64,000 nucleotides of DNA, taken from contig NZ_AZDV01000007.1 of the NCBI RefSeq assembly GCF_001434835.1, forward strand, positions 1 to 64,000, read 5' to 3'. Below are positions 19,704-29,425 of this stretch, one piece after another. The number at the start of each line of letters is the position of its first letter. Position 1 is the stretch's first letter. The notes below the pieces were generated by a model. That model saw only the letters and a list, made by a program, of their open reading frames with translations. It had not been told where the DNA came from and made no database searches. Both the position numbers and the translations under genes were made by a program. The stretch is from Levilactobacillus acidifarinae DSM 19394 = JCM 15949 (lineage in GTDB: Bacteria > Bacillota > Bacilli > Lactobacillales > Lactobacillaceae).

Positions 19704-22700
19704 TGCCAAAACGCACGGATATTCATAAGATTATGGTGATTGGGTCCGGGCCGATTATCATCGGTCAGGCCGCGGAATTTGACTACTCGGGGACCCAAGC
19801 GTGCTTGGCGCTAAAGGAACTGGGTTACCAGGTGGTACTGGTCAACTCGAACCCGGCGACGATTATGACCGATAAAGAAATTGCCGATCGAGTTTACCTG
19901 GAACCCATCACGTTGGAATTTGTGTCACAGATTTTACGCAAGGAACACCCCGACGCCATCTTACCCACGTTGGGCGGCCAGCAGGGGTTGAACATGGCCA
20001 TGGAACTTTCTAAGTCGGGCATCTTAGACGAGCTGAAGATTGAGCTATTGGGGACCAAGCTTAGTGCCATCAACCAGGCCGAGGACCGTGAGCAGTTCAA
20101 GGAACTGATGGAACAACTGGGCGAACCGGTCCCGGCGTCGAGTAGCGCAACGACGGTGGCCGAAGCCGTGGCCTTTGCCCAACGGGAAGGGTACCCGGTC
20201 ATCGTCCGGCCGGCCTTCACCATGGGCGGCACCGGTGGTGGCATCGCCAACAATGAAGCGGAATTACGCACCATTGCCGAAAATGGTCTGTCGTTATCGC
20301 CGGTCACCCAGGTCTTAATCGAGCAAAGTATTGCCGGCTATAAGGAAATTGAGTTTGAAGTCATGCGCGACGCCGCGGATCACGCGTTGGTGGTTTGTGG
20401 CATGGAGAATTTCGACCCCGTGGGGATTCACACCGGGGACTCCATCGTTTACGCGCCGATTCAAACGTTAGCGGACCGCGAAGTTCAGATGCTGCGGGAT
20501 GCGGCCCTGCGGATTATTCGGGCGTTAAAGATCGAAGGGGGCTGTAACGTCCAACTGGCCCTTGACCCACAGAGTTTTCGGTATGACGTGATTGAGGTGA
20601 ACCCGCGGGTCAGCCGCTCGTCGGCGTTGGCCTCCAAGGCGACGGGTTACCCGATTGCCAAGATGGCGGCCAAGATTGCCGTGGGCTTACACCTCGACGA
20701 ACTGAAAAATCCGGTCACCGGGACCACCTACGCGCAATTCGAGCCGGCCTTAGACTACGTAGTCTGCAAGATTCCGCGCTGGCCGTTTGATAAATTCACC
20801 CAGGCCGATCGGCGGCTAGGGACTCAAATGAAGGCCACCGGGGAGGTCATGGCGATTGGCCGGAACATCGAAGAGGCGACGCTTAAGGCCGTGCGGTCAC
20901 TGGAAATTGGCGTGCACCACATCATTGAACCGGCCTTGAAGTCGGTCGACCAGGCAACCCTCGAAGATAAATTAGTCCACGCCCAAGACGACCGGTTGTT
21001 TTATTTGGCCGAAGCCTTACGCCGCGGTTACTCGCTGGAACGGCTCCATGTCTTGACTCAGATCAACGTTTTTTTCCTGGATAAGCTCTTACACATCGTC
21101 GAACTGGAACGGGACCTCAGCGCCCACGTCAACGATCTAGCGGTCCTGACCATCGCTAAGCGCAACGGGTTCGCCGACGCGACGGTGGCTGACCTTTGGC
21201 ACGAGACACCGGACCAGGTCCGAACCTTCAGAGAAACCCATCACCTGACGCCAGTTTACAAGATGGTCGACACCTGTGCCGGGGAATTTGCCTCCAGTAC
21301 CCCGTACTTCTATGGCACCTATGAACTGGAAAACGAAAGCGTCGTTAGCAACAAGCCGTCCGTATTGGTATTAGGATCGGGTCCGATTCGCATCGGCCAA
21401 GGGGTGGAGTTCGATTACGCCACGGTGCACTCGGTTAAGGCGATTCAAAAGGCCGGTTACGAGGCCATCATCATGAACAGCAATCCCGAGACCGTATCGA
21501 CCGACTTTTCCATCTCCGATAAGCTGTACTTCGAACCGCTAACGCTCGAAGACGTGTTGAACGTGGTCGAATTGGAACGTCCCCTGGGGGTCATCGTTCA
21601 GTTTGGCGGCCAGACCGCAATTAACCTGGCGGCCCCGTTAGAACGCCACGGGGTTAAGATTCTGGGAACTAGCGTGGCCGACGTTAACCGGGCCGAAGAC
21701 CGTGACGCCTTTAATCGGGTCATCGAAGACCTGCAGATTCCCCAACCGGCGGGGGATACGGCCAGCGACGAGGCCACGGCCTTAGCGATTGCCGACCGGT
21801 TGGGGTACCCCGTGTTGGTGCGGCCCAGCTACGTGTTAGGGGGACGGGCCATGGAAATCGTGACCCAACGCGCCGACCTCGACCATTACATGCATAACGC
21901 GGTCCAGGTCTCCCACGACCACCCGGTTTTGATCGACCGGTATTTGGTGGGTAAGGAATGTGAAGTCGATGCAATCTGTGACGGGGAAACGGTGCTGATT
22001 CCGGGCATCATGGAACACATCGAACGGGCCGGGGTCCACTCCGGTGATTCGATGGCGGTCTACCCGCCGCAATCGTTGTCGGTGGCGGTCCAGAAACAAA
22101 TCGTCCGGTACACGGAACAACTGGCTAAGGCGTTGAATTGCATTGGGATGATGAACATTCAATTCGTGATTCACGACGAGCAGGTTTACGTGATCGAGGT
22201 GAACCCCCGGGCCAGTCGAACGGTGCCCTTCTTGAGTAAGGTCACCGATATCTCGATGGCCCAGGTCGCCACCCGGGTCATTTTAGGGCAGTCCTTACGC
22301 GACCAGGGTTACCATAACGGGTTGGTGCAACCGGGAGCGCTGGTACACGTCAAGGCACCGGTCTTCTCGTTTTCTAAGCTCAACCGGGTGGATAGCCTGC
22401 TGGGACCGGAAATGAAGTCGACCGGTGAGGTCATGGGTAGCGATCGCACGTTGGCCAAGGCCCTCTACAAAGCCTTCGAAGCCGCCAAGTTGCACGTGCC
22501 AAGTCACGGTAACGTCTTGATTACCGTCCGCGATGCGGATAAACCGGAAGCTGTTAAATTAGCGCGCCGGTTCCATAACTTGGGGTACCAGCTGTTAGCC
22601 ACGCCAGGAACGGCGGCCTGTTTGACAAACAACCAGTTACCCGTACGGATTGTGGACAAGATTGCGACCGGTGAGCACGACTTGTTGCAACAAATGGAAG

Positions 22701-22879
22701 CCGGTCAGATTCAGGTGGTCATCAACACGATTTCGGACGAGGGCCATGCGGCCGACGACGGCGCGGTGATCCGCAACACGTCGATTGCGCACGGGGTGCC
22801 GTTGTTTACGGCGTTGGATACCGTGGCCGCGATCTTGCAAGTGTTGGAATCCAGGTCGTTTGTCACACAGGCCTTGTAA
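19703..22879 (+). CDS. carB: carbamoyl-phosphate synthase large subunit
   Basis: The 1058-residue subunit makes carbamoyl phosphate from bicarbonate, ammonia and two ATP. The two homologous ATP-grasp halves are seen as repeated motifs: [20 protein letters not shown] near the N-terminus and [20 protein letters not shown] near residue 555, each followed by NSNP. A C-terminal MGS-like allosteric domain follows (about 930 on). Length is normal. Operon location and PyrR control mark it as the pyrimidine-linked enzyme. Confidence 0.97.
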   Translation: MPKRTDIHKIMVIGSGPIIIGQAAEFDYSGTQACLALKELGYQVVLVNSNPATIMTDKEIADRVYLEPITLEFVSQILRKEHPDAILPTLGGQQGLNMAMELSKSGILDELKIELLGTKLSAINQAEDREQFKELMEQLGEPVPASSSATTVAEAVAFAQREGYPVIVRPAFTMGGTGGGIANNEAELRTIAENGLSLSPVTQVLIEQSIAGYKEIEFEVMRDAADHALVVCGMENFDPVGIHTGDSIVYAPIQTLADREVQMLRDAALRIIRALKIEGGCNVQLALDPQSFRYDVIEVNPRVSRSSALASKATGYPIAKMAAKIAVGLHLDELKNPVTGTTYAQFEPALDYVVCKIPRWPFDKFTQADRRLGTQMKATGEVMAIGRNIEEATLKAVRSLEIGVHHIIEPALKSVDQATLEDKLVHAQDDRLFYLAEALRRGYSLERLHVLTQINVFFLDKLLHIVELERDLSAHVNDLAVLTIAKRNGFADATVADLWHETPDQVRTFRETHHLTPVYKMVDTCAGEFASSTPYFYGTYELENESVVSNKPSVLVLGSGPIRIGQGVEFDYATVHSVKAIQKAGYEAIIMNSNPETVSTDFSISDKLYFEPLTLEDVLNVVELERPLGVIVQFGGQTAINLAAPLERHGVKILGTSVADVNRAEDRDAFNRVIEDLQIPQPAGDTASDEATALAIADRLGYPVLVRPSYVLGGRAMEIVTQRADLDHYMHNAVQVSHDHPVLIDRYLVGKECEVDAICDGETVLIPGIMEHIERAGVHSGDSMAVYPPQSLSVAVQKQIVRYTEQLAKALNCIGMMNIQFVIHDEQVYVIEVNPRASRTVPFLSKVTDISMAQVATRVILGQSLRDQGYHNGLVQPGALVHVKAPVFSFSKLNRVDSLLGPEMKSTGEVMGSDRTLAKALYKAFEAAKLHVPSHGNVLITVRDADKPEAVKLARRFHNLGYQLLATPGTAACLTNNQLPVRIVDKIATGEHDLLQQMEAGQIQVVINTISDEGHAADDGAVIRNTSIAHGVPLFTALDTVAAILQVLESRSFVTQAL

Positions 22880-22886
22880 AAGAGTG

Positions 22887-23106
22887 GGCCCCAAGGCGGT
22901 TAGTCGGTGAGCATTAAGGCCGCTAATCAGATTATCCTGGGCTTGGATAATTTGATTAGCGGATTTAAGCGGAATTGACTGCCTTGGGGGCCACGTTTCG
23001 ACACCAGAGTGGGTGCCTACCGGGGATTAAGCGGAACCGGCTGCCCCGGCTGGCACGTCTCGACACCGGAGTGGGGGCCTAACAGGGATTAAGTGGAATC
23101 GGCTAA
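22887..23106 (+). repeat. second array of the structured repeat, three units
   Basis: Unit 1 carries the full form. An outer stem CCCCAAGGC (22889-22897) pairs with GCCTTGGGG (22981-22989). Inside are GGTGAGCATTAAGGCC (22906-22921), a 16-bp hairpin (22922-22960, loop TGGGCTT) and the core TTAAGCGGA (22965-22973). Units 2 and 3 follow with cores at 23027-23035 and 23089-23097 (the last TTAAGTGGA), a period of 62 bases, each with a CACGT(T/C)TCGACACC tail whose CAC-NNNN-GTG forms a mini hairpin. The array fills the carB-pyrD gap and ends shortly before the pyrD ribosome binding site. Confidence 0.8.
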
Positions 23107-23150
23107 CCTATTTCGGTGAGCGAACGGTCACATATATATAGGAGGAAACC

Positions 23151-24068
23151 ATGGAACGATTAAGCGTCAATTTAGCGGGGGTTACCTTGAAGAACCCGGT
23201 GATGCCGGCAAGTGGGACGGCCGCCTACGGCCAGGAGTTGGCCCAGCAACTGGATTTGAACGAATTGGGTGGTTTGGTGATCAAGTCGACCACGGCCCAA
23301 CCGAAAGCGGGGAACCCCCGTCCCACCACGGCGGAGACGACCGCGGGGTGGTTGAACGCTATCGGGTTGAAGAACCCTGGCGTGGCCAACGTGGTGCAAG
23401 AAAAGCTACCGTGGCTGGCGGCTCGTTATCCGGATTTACCCATCGTGGGCAGTGTGGCCGGGGCGAGTTTTGCCGAATACGTGAGCGTCGCCCGGCAACT
23501 GGACGCGGTGCCTAACGTGAAACTCTTGGAAATTAATATTTCGTGCCCCAACGTCGACCATGGGGGCTTGGCCTTCGGGACGGACCCCCACACGGTAGAG
23601 ACCCTGACGCGCGAGATTACCGCAGCGGTGACTAAGCCGGTGTTCATGAAGCTGACGCCGAACGTGACGGACATCGTGCCGATTGCGTTAGCCGCCGAAG
23701 CGGGGGGCGCATCCGGGTTGACCATGATCAACACTTTAACGGGGATGGGCATCGATTTGACCACCCGCAAGCCGATTCTGGCCCACGGGACCGGCGGGTT
23801 GTCGGGCAAAGCGATTCATCCCTTGGCGGTCCGGATGATTCACCAGGTTCGCCAACACACTAAGTTGCCCATCATTGGGGTGGGTGGGGTCTTTACACCC
23901 GAAGATGTCTTGGAATTTTATCTGGCCGGCGCCAACGCGGTGGAAGTTGGAGCGGCGACTTATGGTCGGCCCACGGCTTGTGCCGACATCGTGCGGGAAC
24001 TTCCCGCCGCGATGGACCGGTACGGCATTGATTGTTTACAAACGTTGATCGCCCAGGTTCAGGGTTAA
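23151..24068 (+). CDS. pyrD: dihydroorotate dehydrogenase, class 1B-like
   Basis: The 305-residue flavoenzyme oxidises dihydroorotate to orotate. The catalytic Cys lies in NISCPNV, FMN contacts are in NAIGLKNPG and GVGGVFTPEDVLEF, and no membrane anchor is present, so it is cytosolic class 1. The Cys and overall pattern match class 1B, which normally works with the iron-sulfur/FAD subunit PyrK, but no pyrK adjoins it here. AGGAGG precedes the ATG. It is the last pyr gene at this locus; pyrF and pyrE do not follow. Confidence 0.92.
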   Translation: MERLSVNLAGVTLKNPVMPASGTAAYGQELAQQLDLNELGGLVIKSTTAQPKAGNPRPTTAETTAGWLNAIGLKNPGVANVVQEKLPWLAARYPDLPIVGSVAGASFAEYVSVARQLDAVPNVKLLEINISCPNVDHGGLAFGTDPHTVETLTREITAAVTKPVFMKLTPNVTDIVPIALAAEAGGASGLTMINTLTGMGIDLTTRKPILAHGTGGLSGKAIHPLAVRMIHQVRQHTKLPIIGVGGVFTPEDVLEFYLAGANAVEVGAATYGRPTACADIVRELPAAMDRYGIDCLQTLIAQVQG

Positions 24069-24072
24069 CCAG

Positions 24073-24113
24073 ACTGCCGCGCCCCATTGTTGTACAATGG
24101 GGCGCGGCAGTTT
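24073..24113 (+). terminator. pyr operon end hairpin
   Basis: Perfect 18-bp stem (24073-24090 with 24094-24111) and a three-base loop. Only three T follow, so it may end transcription weakly or protect the 3' end. Confidence 0.6.
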
Positions 24114-24194
24114 ACCTATGAGAAGTATTGCTTGTGGACTTTTTTTACGATTATGCGGTAGAATCAAGGAGACTTGGGGAAGGAGCTTGGGAAT

Positions 24195-24893
24195 ATGCCA
24201 AGAAAAAAGACCCGTCGCCGGTGGTGGGGAACGTTACTGTTCCTAATCTTGATTCTAGTATCGCTAGGTTTGATTTTTAACGAGCAAATCAAGACCTGGA
24301 TGGTGTCGTCCTATCAACCGAAGGTAACGGCCGGTTCGGTCCGGAAAAATCAAAAGAAAAAAGCCTCGTACGATTTTAAAAAAGTTAAGTCGTTGGACTT
24401 CTCGACGGTGGCTAAGGCCCGTTTGAATTCCAAAGACATTCACGTCGTTGGTCAGATCTACATGCCCCAATCGGATATTCATTTGCCAATTGCCAAGGGC
24501 GTCAGTAACGAGGTGCTGGCGTTGACCGCGGGTACCATGCGTGCGGACCAGAAAATGGGTCAGGGCAACTATCCGTTAGCCGGACACCACATGGTTTCAC
24601 ATACGATTCTGTTCAGTCCGTTGTACTTCAAGACGCAAGTGGGCCAGAAGATTTATCTGACGAATTCGACGAAGGTTTACGAATACCGCGTCACGGTCCG
24701 AAAGTTCATTCCGGCGACCGCCGTTCAGGTGGTGGCTCAGACCAAGCAGAAACTGGTCACGTTGATTACCTGTGATGCAACGGGGGCTAACCGCTTGATG
24801 ATTCGGGGAAAGTACGTCAAGCAGATGCCGTATAAGCAAGCACCGTTGAGCGTTCGTAAGGGCTTTGCGGGTAGCTTTAATAACCGTTACTAA
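24195..24893 (+). CDS. srtA: class A-type sortase
   Basis: The 232-residue membrane transpeptidase attaches LPxTG-type proteins to peptidoglycan. A basic N-terminus (PRKKTRRRWW) and one transmembrane helix (about 11-28) give a type II topology. The catalytic set is His131 or 132 (LAGHHM), Cys193 (TLITCD) and Arg204 (LMIRGK). The ATG at 24195 follows AAGGAG. A cell-surface cluster with an LPQLS-anchored protein starts 0.5 kb downstream, a likely substrate. Confidence 0.93.
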   Translation: MPRKKTRRRWWGTLLFLILILVSLGLIFNEQIKTWMVSSYQPKVTAGSVRKNQKKKASYDFKKVKSLDFSTVAKARLNSKDIHVVGQIYMPQSDIHLPIAKGVSNEVLALTAGTMRADQKMGQGNYPLAGHHMVSHTILFSPLYFKTQVGQKIYLTNSTKVYEYRVTVRKFIPATAVQVVAQTKQKLVTLITCDATGANRLMIRGKYVKQMPYKQAPLSVRKGFAGSFNNRY

Positions 24894-24911
24894 GTTAACC
24901 ACCAATGATTA

Positions 24912-24945
24912 AGGGACCCAGGACAATCAGTTCTGGGTCCCTTTT
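24912..24945 (+). terminator. sortase terminator
   Basis: AGGGACCCAG pairs with CTGGGTCCCT, followed by a short T run. Confidence 0.8.
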
Positions 24946-25431
24946 GAGTCCCGTGAATGGCATCCGGGATGCTTATGGGGCTGAATCTCGTGGTCAGCGG
25001 GTATCCGCGAACGACGGAAAAAAACTTATTGTTATAGTGAAACTGTTTTACATTGTAATTAAAAATATCGGTTTTAAAATTGTTTGACTTATCTGGTATA
25101 TAAAAATAAAAATATTAGGTTATTTAAGTTGATAATCGAGTTCTATCGTTGATATATTAGGGATTATATTGATTTAAAAATTACCAAACGATGCAGCTTT
25201 TAAAATTTTGGGTATCAAATTATAAGTGTCTTTGTTGCACACATGGTAAATTGTGGACAAAAAAATACGAGCATGTTATTATACTTGTGAATCATCGATG
25301 ACTTCAAAGAACAATAGCCAAAAGCCTAGCTGGCATGACCTTTTACACATTAAAGTGGTCGGCCTATTAAAGAGAATTGATAAGACGAAGAGCTTGTTTT
25401 TAGGTCTATGGGCTTAAGGATGGGGAGCACA
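24946..25431 (+). other. AT-rich intergenic region before the WxL cluster
   Basis: About 490 bases without a gene. From 25020 to 25290 it is clearly AT-richer than anything nearby. TTGACT at 25084-25089 and TATACT at 25280-25285 are possible promoter parts, but neither has a good partner. A hairpin GGC..GACC/GGTC.GCC lies near 25332-25369. Confidence 0.5.
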
Positions 25432-25845
25432 ATGCGAATTCGATATGGTTGTCTATTGTTACTCAGTCTCGTCACGTTTGCCTGGGGCGGAATTGTCCCG
25501 GTAAAGGGGGCGTCAGACGTTCAACAATCGCAGTACGAAGTGCAGTTAACTCCCGAAAATCAGATTGGCACCGGCAATGGTGGGTCACAAGTCGGCGGTA
25601 GCACGGGGGACTCTAGTCACCCCGTGACCAATAATACTAACGGCCAAGGCGCAACGGTCACGGGAAGTTCAACACCCGCTCAAACGACGGCACCGCAGTA
25701 TGCGGCTGCGGCCCCAACGTCGTTGAGCGGTCGATTACCGCAATTGTCGGAACAGCAATGGACCGGATTTGGATTGCTCGGTGTCATCATTTTGGGATTG
25801 ATGTTTTGGGTATGGAAGCTGAGCCGGAAAAACCGGCGTTCATAA
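25432..25845 (+). CDS. small cell-wall-anchored protein of WxL cluster (LPxTG-like)
   Basis: The 137-residue product has a signal peptide (hydrophobic about 6-20, cleavage likely after VKGA), a low-complexity Gly/Ser/Thr/Asn/Gln body, and a C-terminal sorting signal: LPQLSE, a hydrophobic stretch (FGLLGVIILGLMFWVW) and a basic end (RKNRR). LPQLS departs from LPxTG at the Thr position. Short proteins of this kind accompany WxL clusters (csc type). In-frame ATGs at 25408 and 25420 are alternatives; I chose 25432 because AAGGATGGGGAG lies just upstream and the signal peptide then begins MRIRYG. Confidence 0.75.
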   Translation: MRIRYGCLLLLSLVTFAWGGIVPVKGASDVQQSQYEVQLTPENQIGTGNGGSQVGGSTGDSSHPVTNNTNGQGATVTGSSTPAQTTAPQYAAAAPTSLSGRLPQLSEQQWTGFGLLGVIILGLMFWVWKLSRKNRRS

Positions 25846-25865
25846 AAATGAGGAGTGTATGAATT

Positions 25866-26489
25866 ATGACTAAGAAAACCTTACAATTATTAGCGACCGT
25901 TGCTGCGGTGACGGGCTTAGGATTAGCAACGACCGCTACGGCCCACGCGGAAACGGGGACTAAGAGTACGTCCGCCACCGTGACGTTAAACGCGGGTCCC
26001 GTTGACCCGACTGATCCAGGTAACGCCGGGGGAATTAAGTTAGTTTCCGCACCAACGTTGAACTTTAATGCCCTGGAGTTAGACGGGGCGTCCGCCCAGA
26101 CGTCGACTCTGGATAAAGTCGATCCCGTGGTCATTACCAACCCCGGGGTTGCTACTGGGTGGAACGTGACGGTAGCTAACACCGCTTTTGCAACTGAGGC
26201 TAACGGTGCCGGCGATATAATCAAGGCCGGAAGTATGGTCTTAACGAGTTCGACGCCAACGACGTCAAACACTGACAACACGGACGCAACGAACGTCCCA
26301 ACCCCAAGTAACGTTAGCTTGAACACCCAAGGGACTGAGGCTGTGCCGGTAGCCACGGCGGCAGCTAAGTCCGGTCTAGGAACTTGGAACGTGAACTACT
26401 CCAAAGCGGACTTGACGGTTCCCGCGAACAACGTTGCCGGAACGTACACGTCTGACTTAACTTGGACGTTAACGAACGCGCCAGCTTAA
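25866..26489 (+). CDS. WxL-domain surface protein
   Basis: The 207-residue secreted protein has a signal peptide ending near TAHA (residue 28) and a body of Thr/Ser/Asn-rich beta strands. The distal WxL motif (LTWTLTNAPA) lies at the C-terminus, with a proximal variant GWNVTV. WxL domains bind peptidoglycan non-covalently. The gene starts behind GAGGAG and sits in a row with a second WxL gene and a DUF916 gene, the standard cluster layout. Confidence 0.88.
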   Translation: MTKKTLQLLATVAAVTGLGLATTATAHAETGTKSTSATVTLNAGPVDPTDPGNAGGIKLVSAPTLNFNALELDGASAQTSTLDKVDPVVITNPGVATGWNVTVANTAFATEANGAGDIIKAGSMVLTSSTPTTSNTDNTDATNVPTPSNVSLNTQGTEAVPVATAAAKSGLGTWNVNYSKADLTVPANNVAGTYTSDLTWTLTNAPA

Positions 26490-26514
26490 CGTTAAGGAAT
26501 AAGGAGGCACCACA

Positions 26515-27210
26515 ATGAAGCACTTATTGCTAATATTTGTGGCCTCGTTAGCACTCGGAGCGAGTTGGCCGGCAATTGCTTCAGCGAGTGCCGATAAAAC
26601 GACATCCGCGAGAGTTACGGTCAACTCGGACTTGGGGACGGATCCGGTCCCCCCGGTGGATCCGGATGGCTCGGGAAATCCGTTCCCGGGAGATCCAAAT
26701 GATCCGAATAATCCGGGAACTGGATCGCGCGGACATCTCACGTTGGACTATATTTCAAATTTGAAATTTCAGCAACGGGGGGTTACGGGTAATTTCATTA
26801 CGGCTACCGCCACTAATCAGCGGGCGTTCGTCCAAATTAGTGACCGACGGGGAACTGGGACCGGCTGGAGTTTGCTGCTGAAGCCGGAGCCGTTAGTGGG
26901 TCAAAAGGATGCGACGTCGATTGAGGCGGCGACCCTGTCTTTGGGCTCGGCGTACTTCCTCGCTAGCGGTGCGAATATTACCAAGGCGCCCGCGTTCGTC
27001 GCTAAGTCGGCCTTACCGATGAATAGTTACTCGTTAGTTGCCCGCGCTCAGAGCGTTCCTGGCGATCGACAGGGGATGGGGACGTGGTTGTTGCGGCTAA
27101 ACACGAAATCAACGGACCCAACAACCCTCAACGTGGCATCGTCGGCGGTGACGACACAACAGAACTATCAGGGGACGCTCTCGTGGTTACTAACGGATGC
27201 GCCACAATGA
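26515..27210 (+). CDS. WxL-domain surface protein, second copy
   Basis: The 231-residue secreted protein has a signal peptide (cleavage likely near ASASA), then a Pro/Asp/Gly/Asn-rich linker (PPVDPDGSGNPFPGDP) typical of WxL proteins, then strands with the WxL motifs GWSLLL and LSWLLTDAP. AAGGAGG precedes the ATG. It is only distantly similar to the upstream WxL protein. A terminator follows, so the DUF916 gene has its own promoter. Confidence 0.88.
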   Translation: MKHLLLIFVASLALGASWPAIASASADKTTSARVTVNSDLGTDPVPPVDPDGSGNPFPGDPNDPNNPGTGSRGHLTLDYISNLKFQQRGVTGNFITATATNQRAFVQISDRRGTGTGWSLLLKPEPLVGQKDATSIEAATLSLGSAYFLASGANITKAPAFVAKSALPMNSYSLVARAQSVPGDRQGMGTWLLRLNTKSTDPTTLNVASSAVTTQQNYQGTLSWLLTDAPQ

Positions 27211-27225
27211 GTCATAATAGAAATC

Positions 27226-27263
27226 AAGCGATGGGGGTGTGCTGCACAACCATCGCTTTTTTT
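27226..27263 (+). terminator. terminator after WxL genes
   Basis: AAGCGATGG (27226-27234) pairs with CCATCGCTT (27250-27258), followed by seven T. Confidence 0.85.
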
Positions 27264-27327
27264 AATCACCGACAGTGAATGCGGTGACTTTGCCGGATTC
27301 AAAATCAAGAATAACTCCTAGCAGGTT

Positions 27328-27336
27328 TGCTATAAT
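27328..27336 (+). promoter_or_regulatory. extended -10 promoter of DUF916 gene
   Basis: TGC followed by TATAAT (27331-27336). No good -35 box, consistent with an extended -10 type. Confidence 0.6.
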
Positions 27337-27388
27337 GAAGGCAAATAAGGAAGATGGAAGTAAATAAAGAAGTTGGAGGTCATTAAGC

Positions 27389-28420
27389 ATGAAAAAACGT
27401 CTTTTGCAGTGGTTGTTAGTTTTGGGGACCATGCTGTTGACATTGGGGGGGTACCACCAGCTCGCGCATGCTGAATCGGTTGGTTATACCGTTAACGCGA
27501 TTCTTCCTAAAAACCAAGATGATGCCGCGGCAACGTATTTTGCGTTACGGATGAAACCTAACCAACAACAAAAATTGGCGGTCGTGATCACGAACCAAAC
27601 GAAGCAGACTCAGCGGTTTCAGGTGCGGGTCAATCAAGCCATTACGAATGAAAACGGGGTCATTGACTATAGTCAAAGCAACCCAACGCTTGATCAATCG
27701 CTGAAGACGGGGATTAAAGACATTTTTGCCAAGCCCAGTTTACCAACAGTAACCATCCCCGGGAAAAAGTCTAAGACGGTTTCATTAAAGGTTAAGATGC
27801 CCGCCACTCAGCTGAACGGGATGATTCTGGGCGGCATCAACGTGCAGAAACTCAATGCGGATGAGAAAAAGGCCAAGAAGGGTGTCATGATCAATAACCG
27901 GTTTGCCTACGTGATTGGCGTCCGGCTACGTGAATCCGGCGTGAACGTTGCACCAAATCTGAAGTTACTCGCCGTAGAGGCCGGTCAAACGAATTCGTTG
28001 AACCAGGTCAAGGCGCAGCTACAGAACCCGGAACCCGGGATCATGAACAACTTGAAGGTGAAGGCCCAGGTCACGAAGCAGGGTGATAGTCAGGTCATCT
28101 TAAAGAATGAAAAGGCTAACATGTCGATGGCGCCAAACAGTAACTTCAAGTACGCCATTCCGTGGGGGAACACCCAACTAAAGGCTGGCACCTATACGCT
28201 GACCTTGGACGCAACGGCTAAGGGTGGTTACAAGTGGCACTTCGTCAAGAACTTCACGGTAACCCAAAAGCAATTAAGCAAATTGAGCAACAAGTTCAAC
28301 CAACCCCAACAGAAGAGTTATTTCTGGTGGTTCGTGGGTGGTGGCGTGATTATCGTGGCGTTGTTAGCGGTTATTCTCTACCTGCTTTTGAAGAACCGGC
28401 GCCGTCAAGATAAGGACTAA
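27389..28420 (+). CDS. DUF916/DUF3324 WxL-interacting protein
   Basis: The 343-residue membrane-anchored surface protein has a signal peptide (about 1-28), the DUF916 domain (about 35-155, starting YTVNAILPKNQ), DUF3324 (about 165-300), and one C-terminal transmembrane helix (about 312-335) with a basic cytoplasmic end. DUF916 binds peptidoglycan, and DUF3324 has been linked to host-protein binding in related bacteria. It completes the WxL cluster as the membrane partner of the two WxL proteins. GGAGG precedes the ATG. Confidence 0.9.
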   Translation: MKKRLLQWLLVLGTMLLTLGGYHQLAHAESVGYTVNAILPKNQDDAAATYFALRMKPNQQQKLAVVITNQTKQTQRFQVRVNQAITNENGVIDYSQSNPTLDQSLKTGIKDIFAKPSLPTVTIPGKKSKTVSLKVKMPATQLNGMILGGINVQKLNADEKKAKKGVMINNRFAYVIGVRLRESGVNVAPNLKLLAVEAGQTNSLNQVKAQLQNPEPGIMNNLKVKAQVTKQGDSQVILKNEKANMSMAPNSNFKYAIPWGNTQLKAGTYTLTLDATAKGGYKWHFVKNFTVTQKQLSKLSNKFNQPQQKSYFWWFVGGGVIIVALLAVILYLLLKNRRRQDKD

Positions 28421-28492
28421 GTCGGATCACTAATCTTAAAACTGGACACTCGTGGCGACCACTTAATTGAACGGTGCGTAACCTGGGTGCTA

Positions 28493-28535
28493 AAAAGCGC
28501 CAATTATTCCTGGATTTGGAATAGTTGGCGCTTTT
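28493..28535. terminator. bidirectional terminator
   Basis: AAAAGCGCCAA pairs with TTGGCGCTTTT, with an inner ATTCC/GGAAT. It serves the DUF916 gene and the convergent exporter gene. Confidence 0.85.
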
Positions 28536-28542
28536 ACGTTTA

Positions 28543-29154
28543 TTAAAAGGTGAGTTGGATAAACGTCGCGAACAGTTTAGCCCCGTATAGGAGAATGATC
28601 ACGCCACAGACCAGGTTGATCACACGTAAGATGCGGGCGTTAAAGACGGTTTTGAACCGCGTGATGAGTAAGGTGATGCTCAAGAACCAAACGACGGAAG
28701 CTAGCGCAACACCGGTAATGAACGGCGTCGCACTGCTGGCCGGCATCGAGACGTGGAAGGCGCCCAGCAACATGGTCCCGTCAATGATGGCCTGGGGGTT
28801 GCACCAGGTCACGACAAAGGCGGTCACGATGGTCTTGCCGAGGGCGGTGACAACTTCCTGGGGGGCTTGGGTCGTGGGGTGTGTCCGGAGTAGCCCCACC
28901 CCAATGTAAATGACAATTAAACTCCCCACGAGCAAAATCGCGGCTTGCAACCAATGGTAACGTTGCATTAACGCGCCGATGCCAAAAAAGCAACTGAGCG
29001 AAAGGGCAATGTCGAAGAAAATCACGATCAAAGCGGTCAGCAACGCCCGGTGTTTTGGTTGGCCCAGAGCGGAGTTGATGACGAATAAGTTTTGTAGGCC
29101 GATGGGGGCCACGTAGGCCAGCCCCATTGTGAGTCCTTGGAACAGAAAAGTCAT
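28543..29154 (-). CDS. LysE/ArgO-family amino-acid exporter
   Basis: The 203-residue protein has about six transmembrane helices and the LysE signature near the N-terminus (GLAYVAPIGLQNLFV, with APIGLQN), close to ArgO/YisU. Such proteins export basic amino acids such as lysine or arginine. The ATG follows GTGAGGT on the minus strand. It stands alone. A lysine synthesis block lies about 8 kb away, which suggests but does not show lysine efflux. Confidence 0.87.
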   Translation of the reverse strand: MTFLFQGLTMGLAYVAPIGLQNLFVINSALGQPKHRALLTALIVIFFDIALSLSCFFGIGALMQRYHWLQAAILLVGSLIVIYIGVGLLRTHPTTQAPQEVVTALGKTIVTAFVVTWCNPQAIIDGTMLLGAFHVSMPASSATPFITGVALASVVWFLSITLLITRFKTVFNARILRVINLVCGVIILLYGAKLFATFIQLTF

Positions 29155-29284
29155 GGTTGAATTACCTCACTTGATTGAATGGATAGGTTCAGTATAGGGA
29201 CCCAGAGCAACGGCGTCCCCAACCAAATCAGAATTGGGCACCCAACCAAGTAAAAAATGAGTGAGCGATTTTTAAAGCCAACTG

Positions 29285-29331
29285 AAAATAGACCCGTTCG
29301 GGAATAGTAAAATCCGGAACGGGTCTATTTT
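29285..29331. terminator. bidirectional terminator
   Basis: AAAATAGACCCGTTC (29285-29299) pairs perfectly with GAACGGGTCTATTTT (29317-29331). It lies upstream of the minus-strand exporter and downstream of the minus-strand phosphatase, so its main role is to end the phosphatase transcript. Confidence 0.75.
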
Positions 29332-29425
29332 GAGAGCCACACTGGGCCAGTTTTCGGGACTAGAGACCTAACGGAGAACCGGTAGCGGCTAAAGGCATTT
29401 AAACGACTATAATAGAAGAAAAAGG

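Noticed and set aside
29405-29415. TATAAT near 29408 on the plus strand
   Set aside because: No plus-strand gene begins within range; it lies just past the end of a minus-strand gene.
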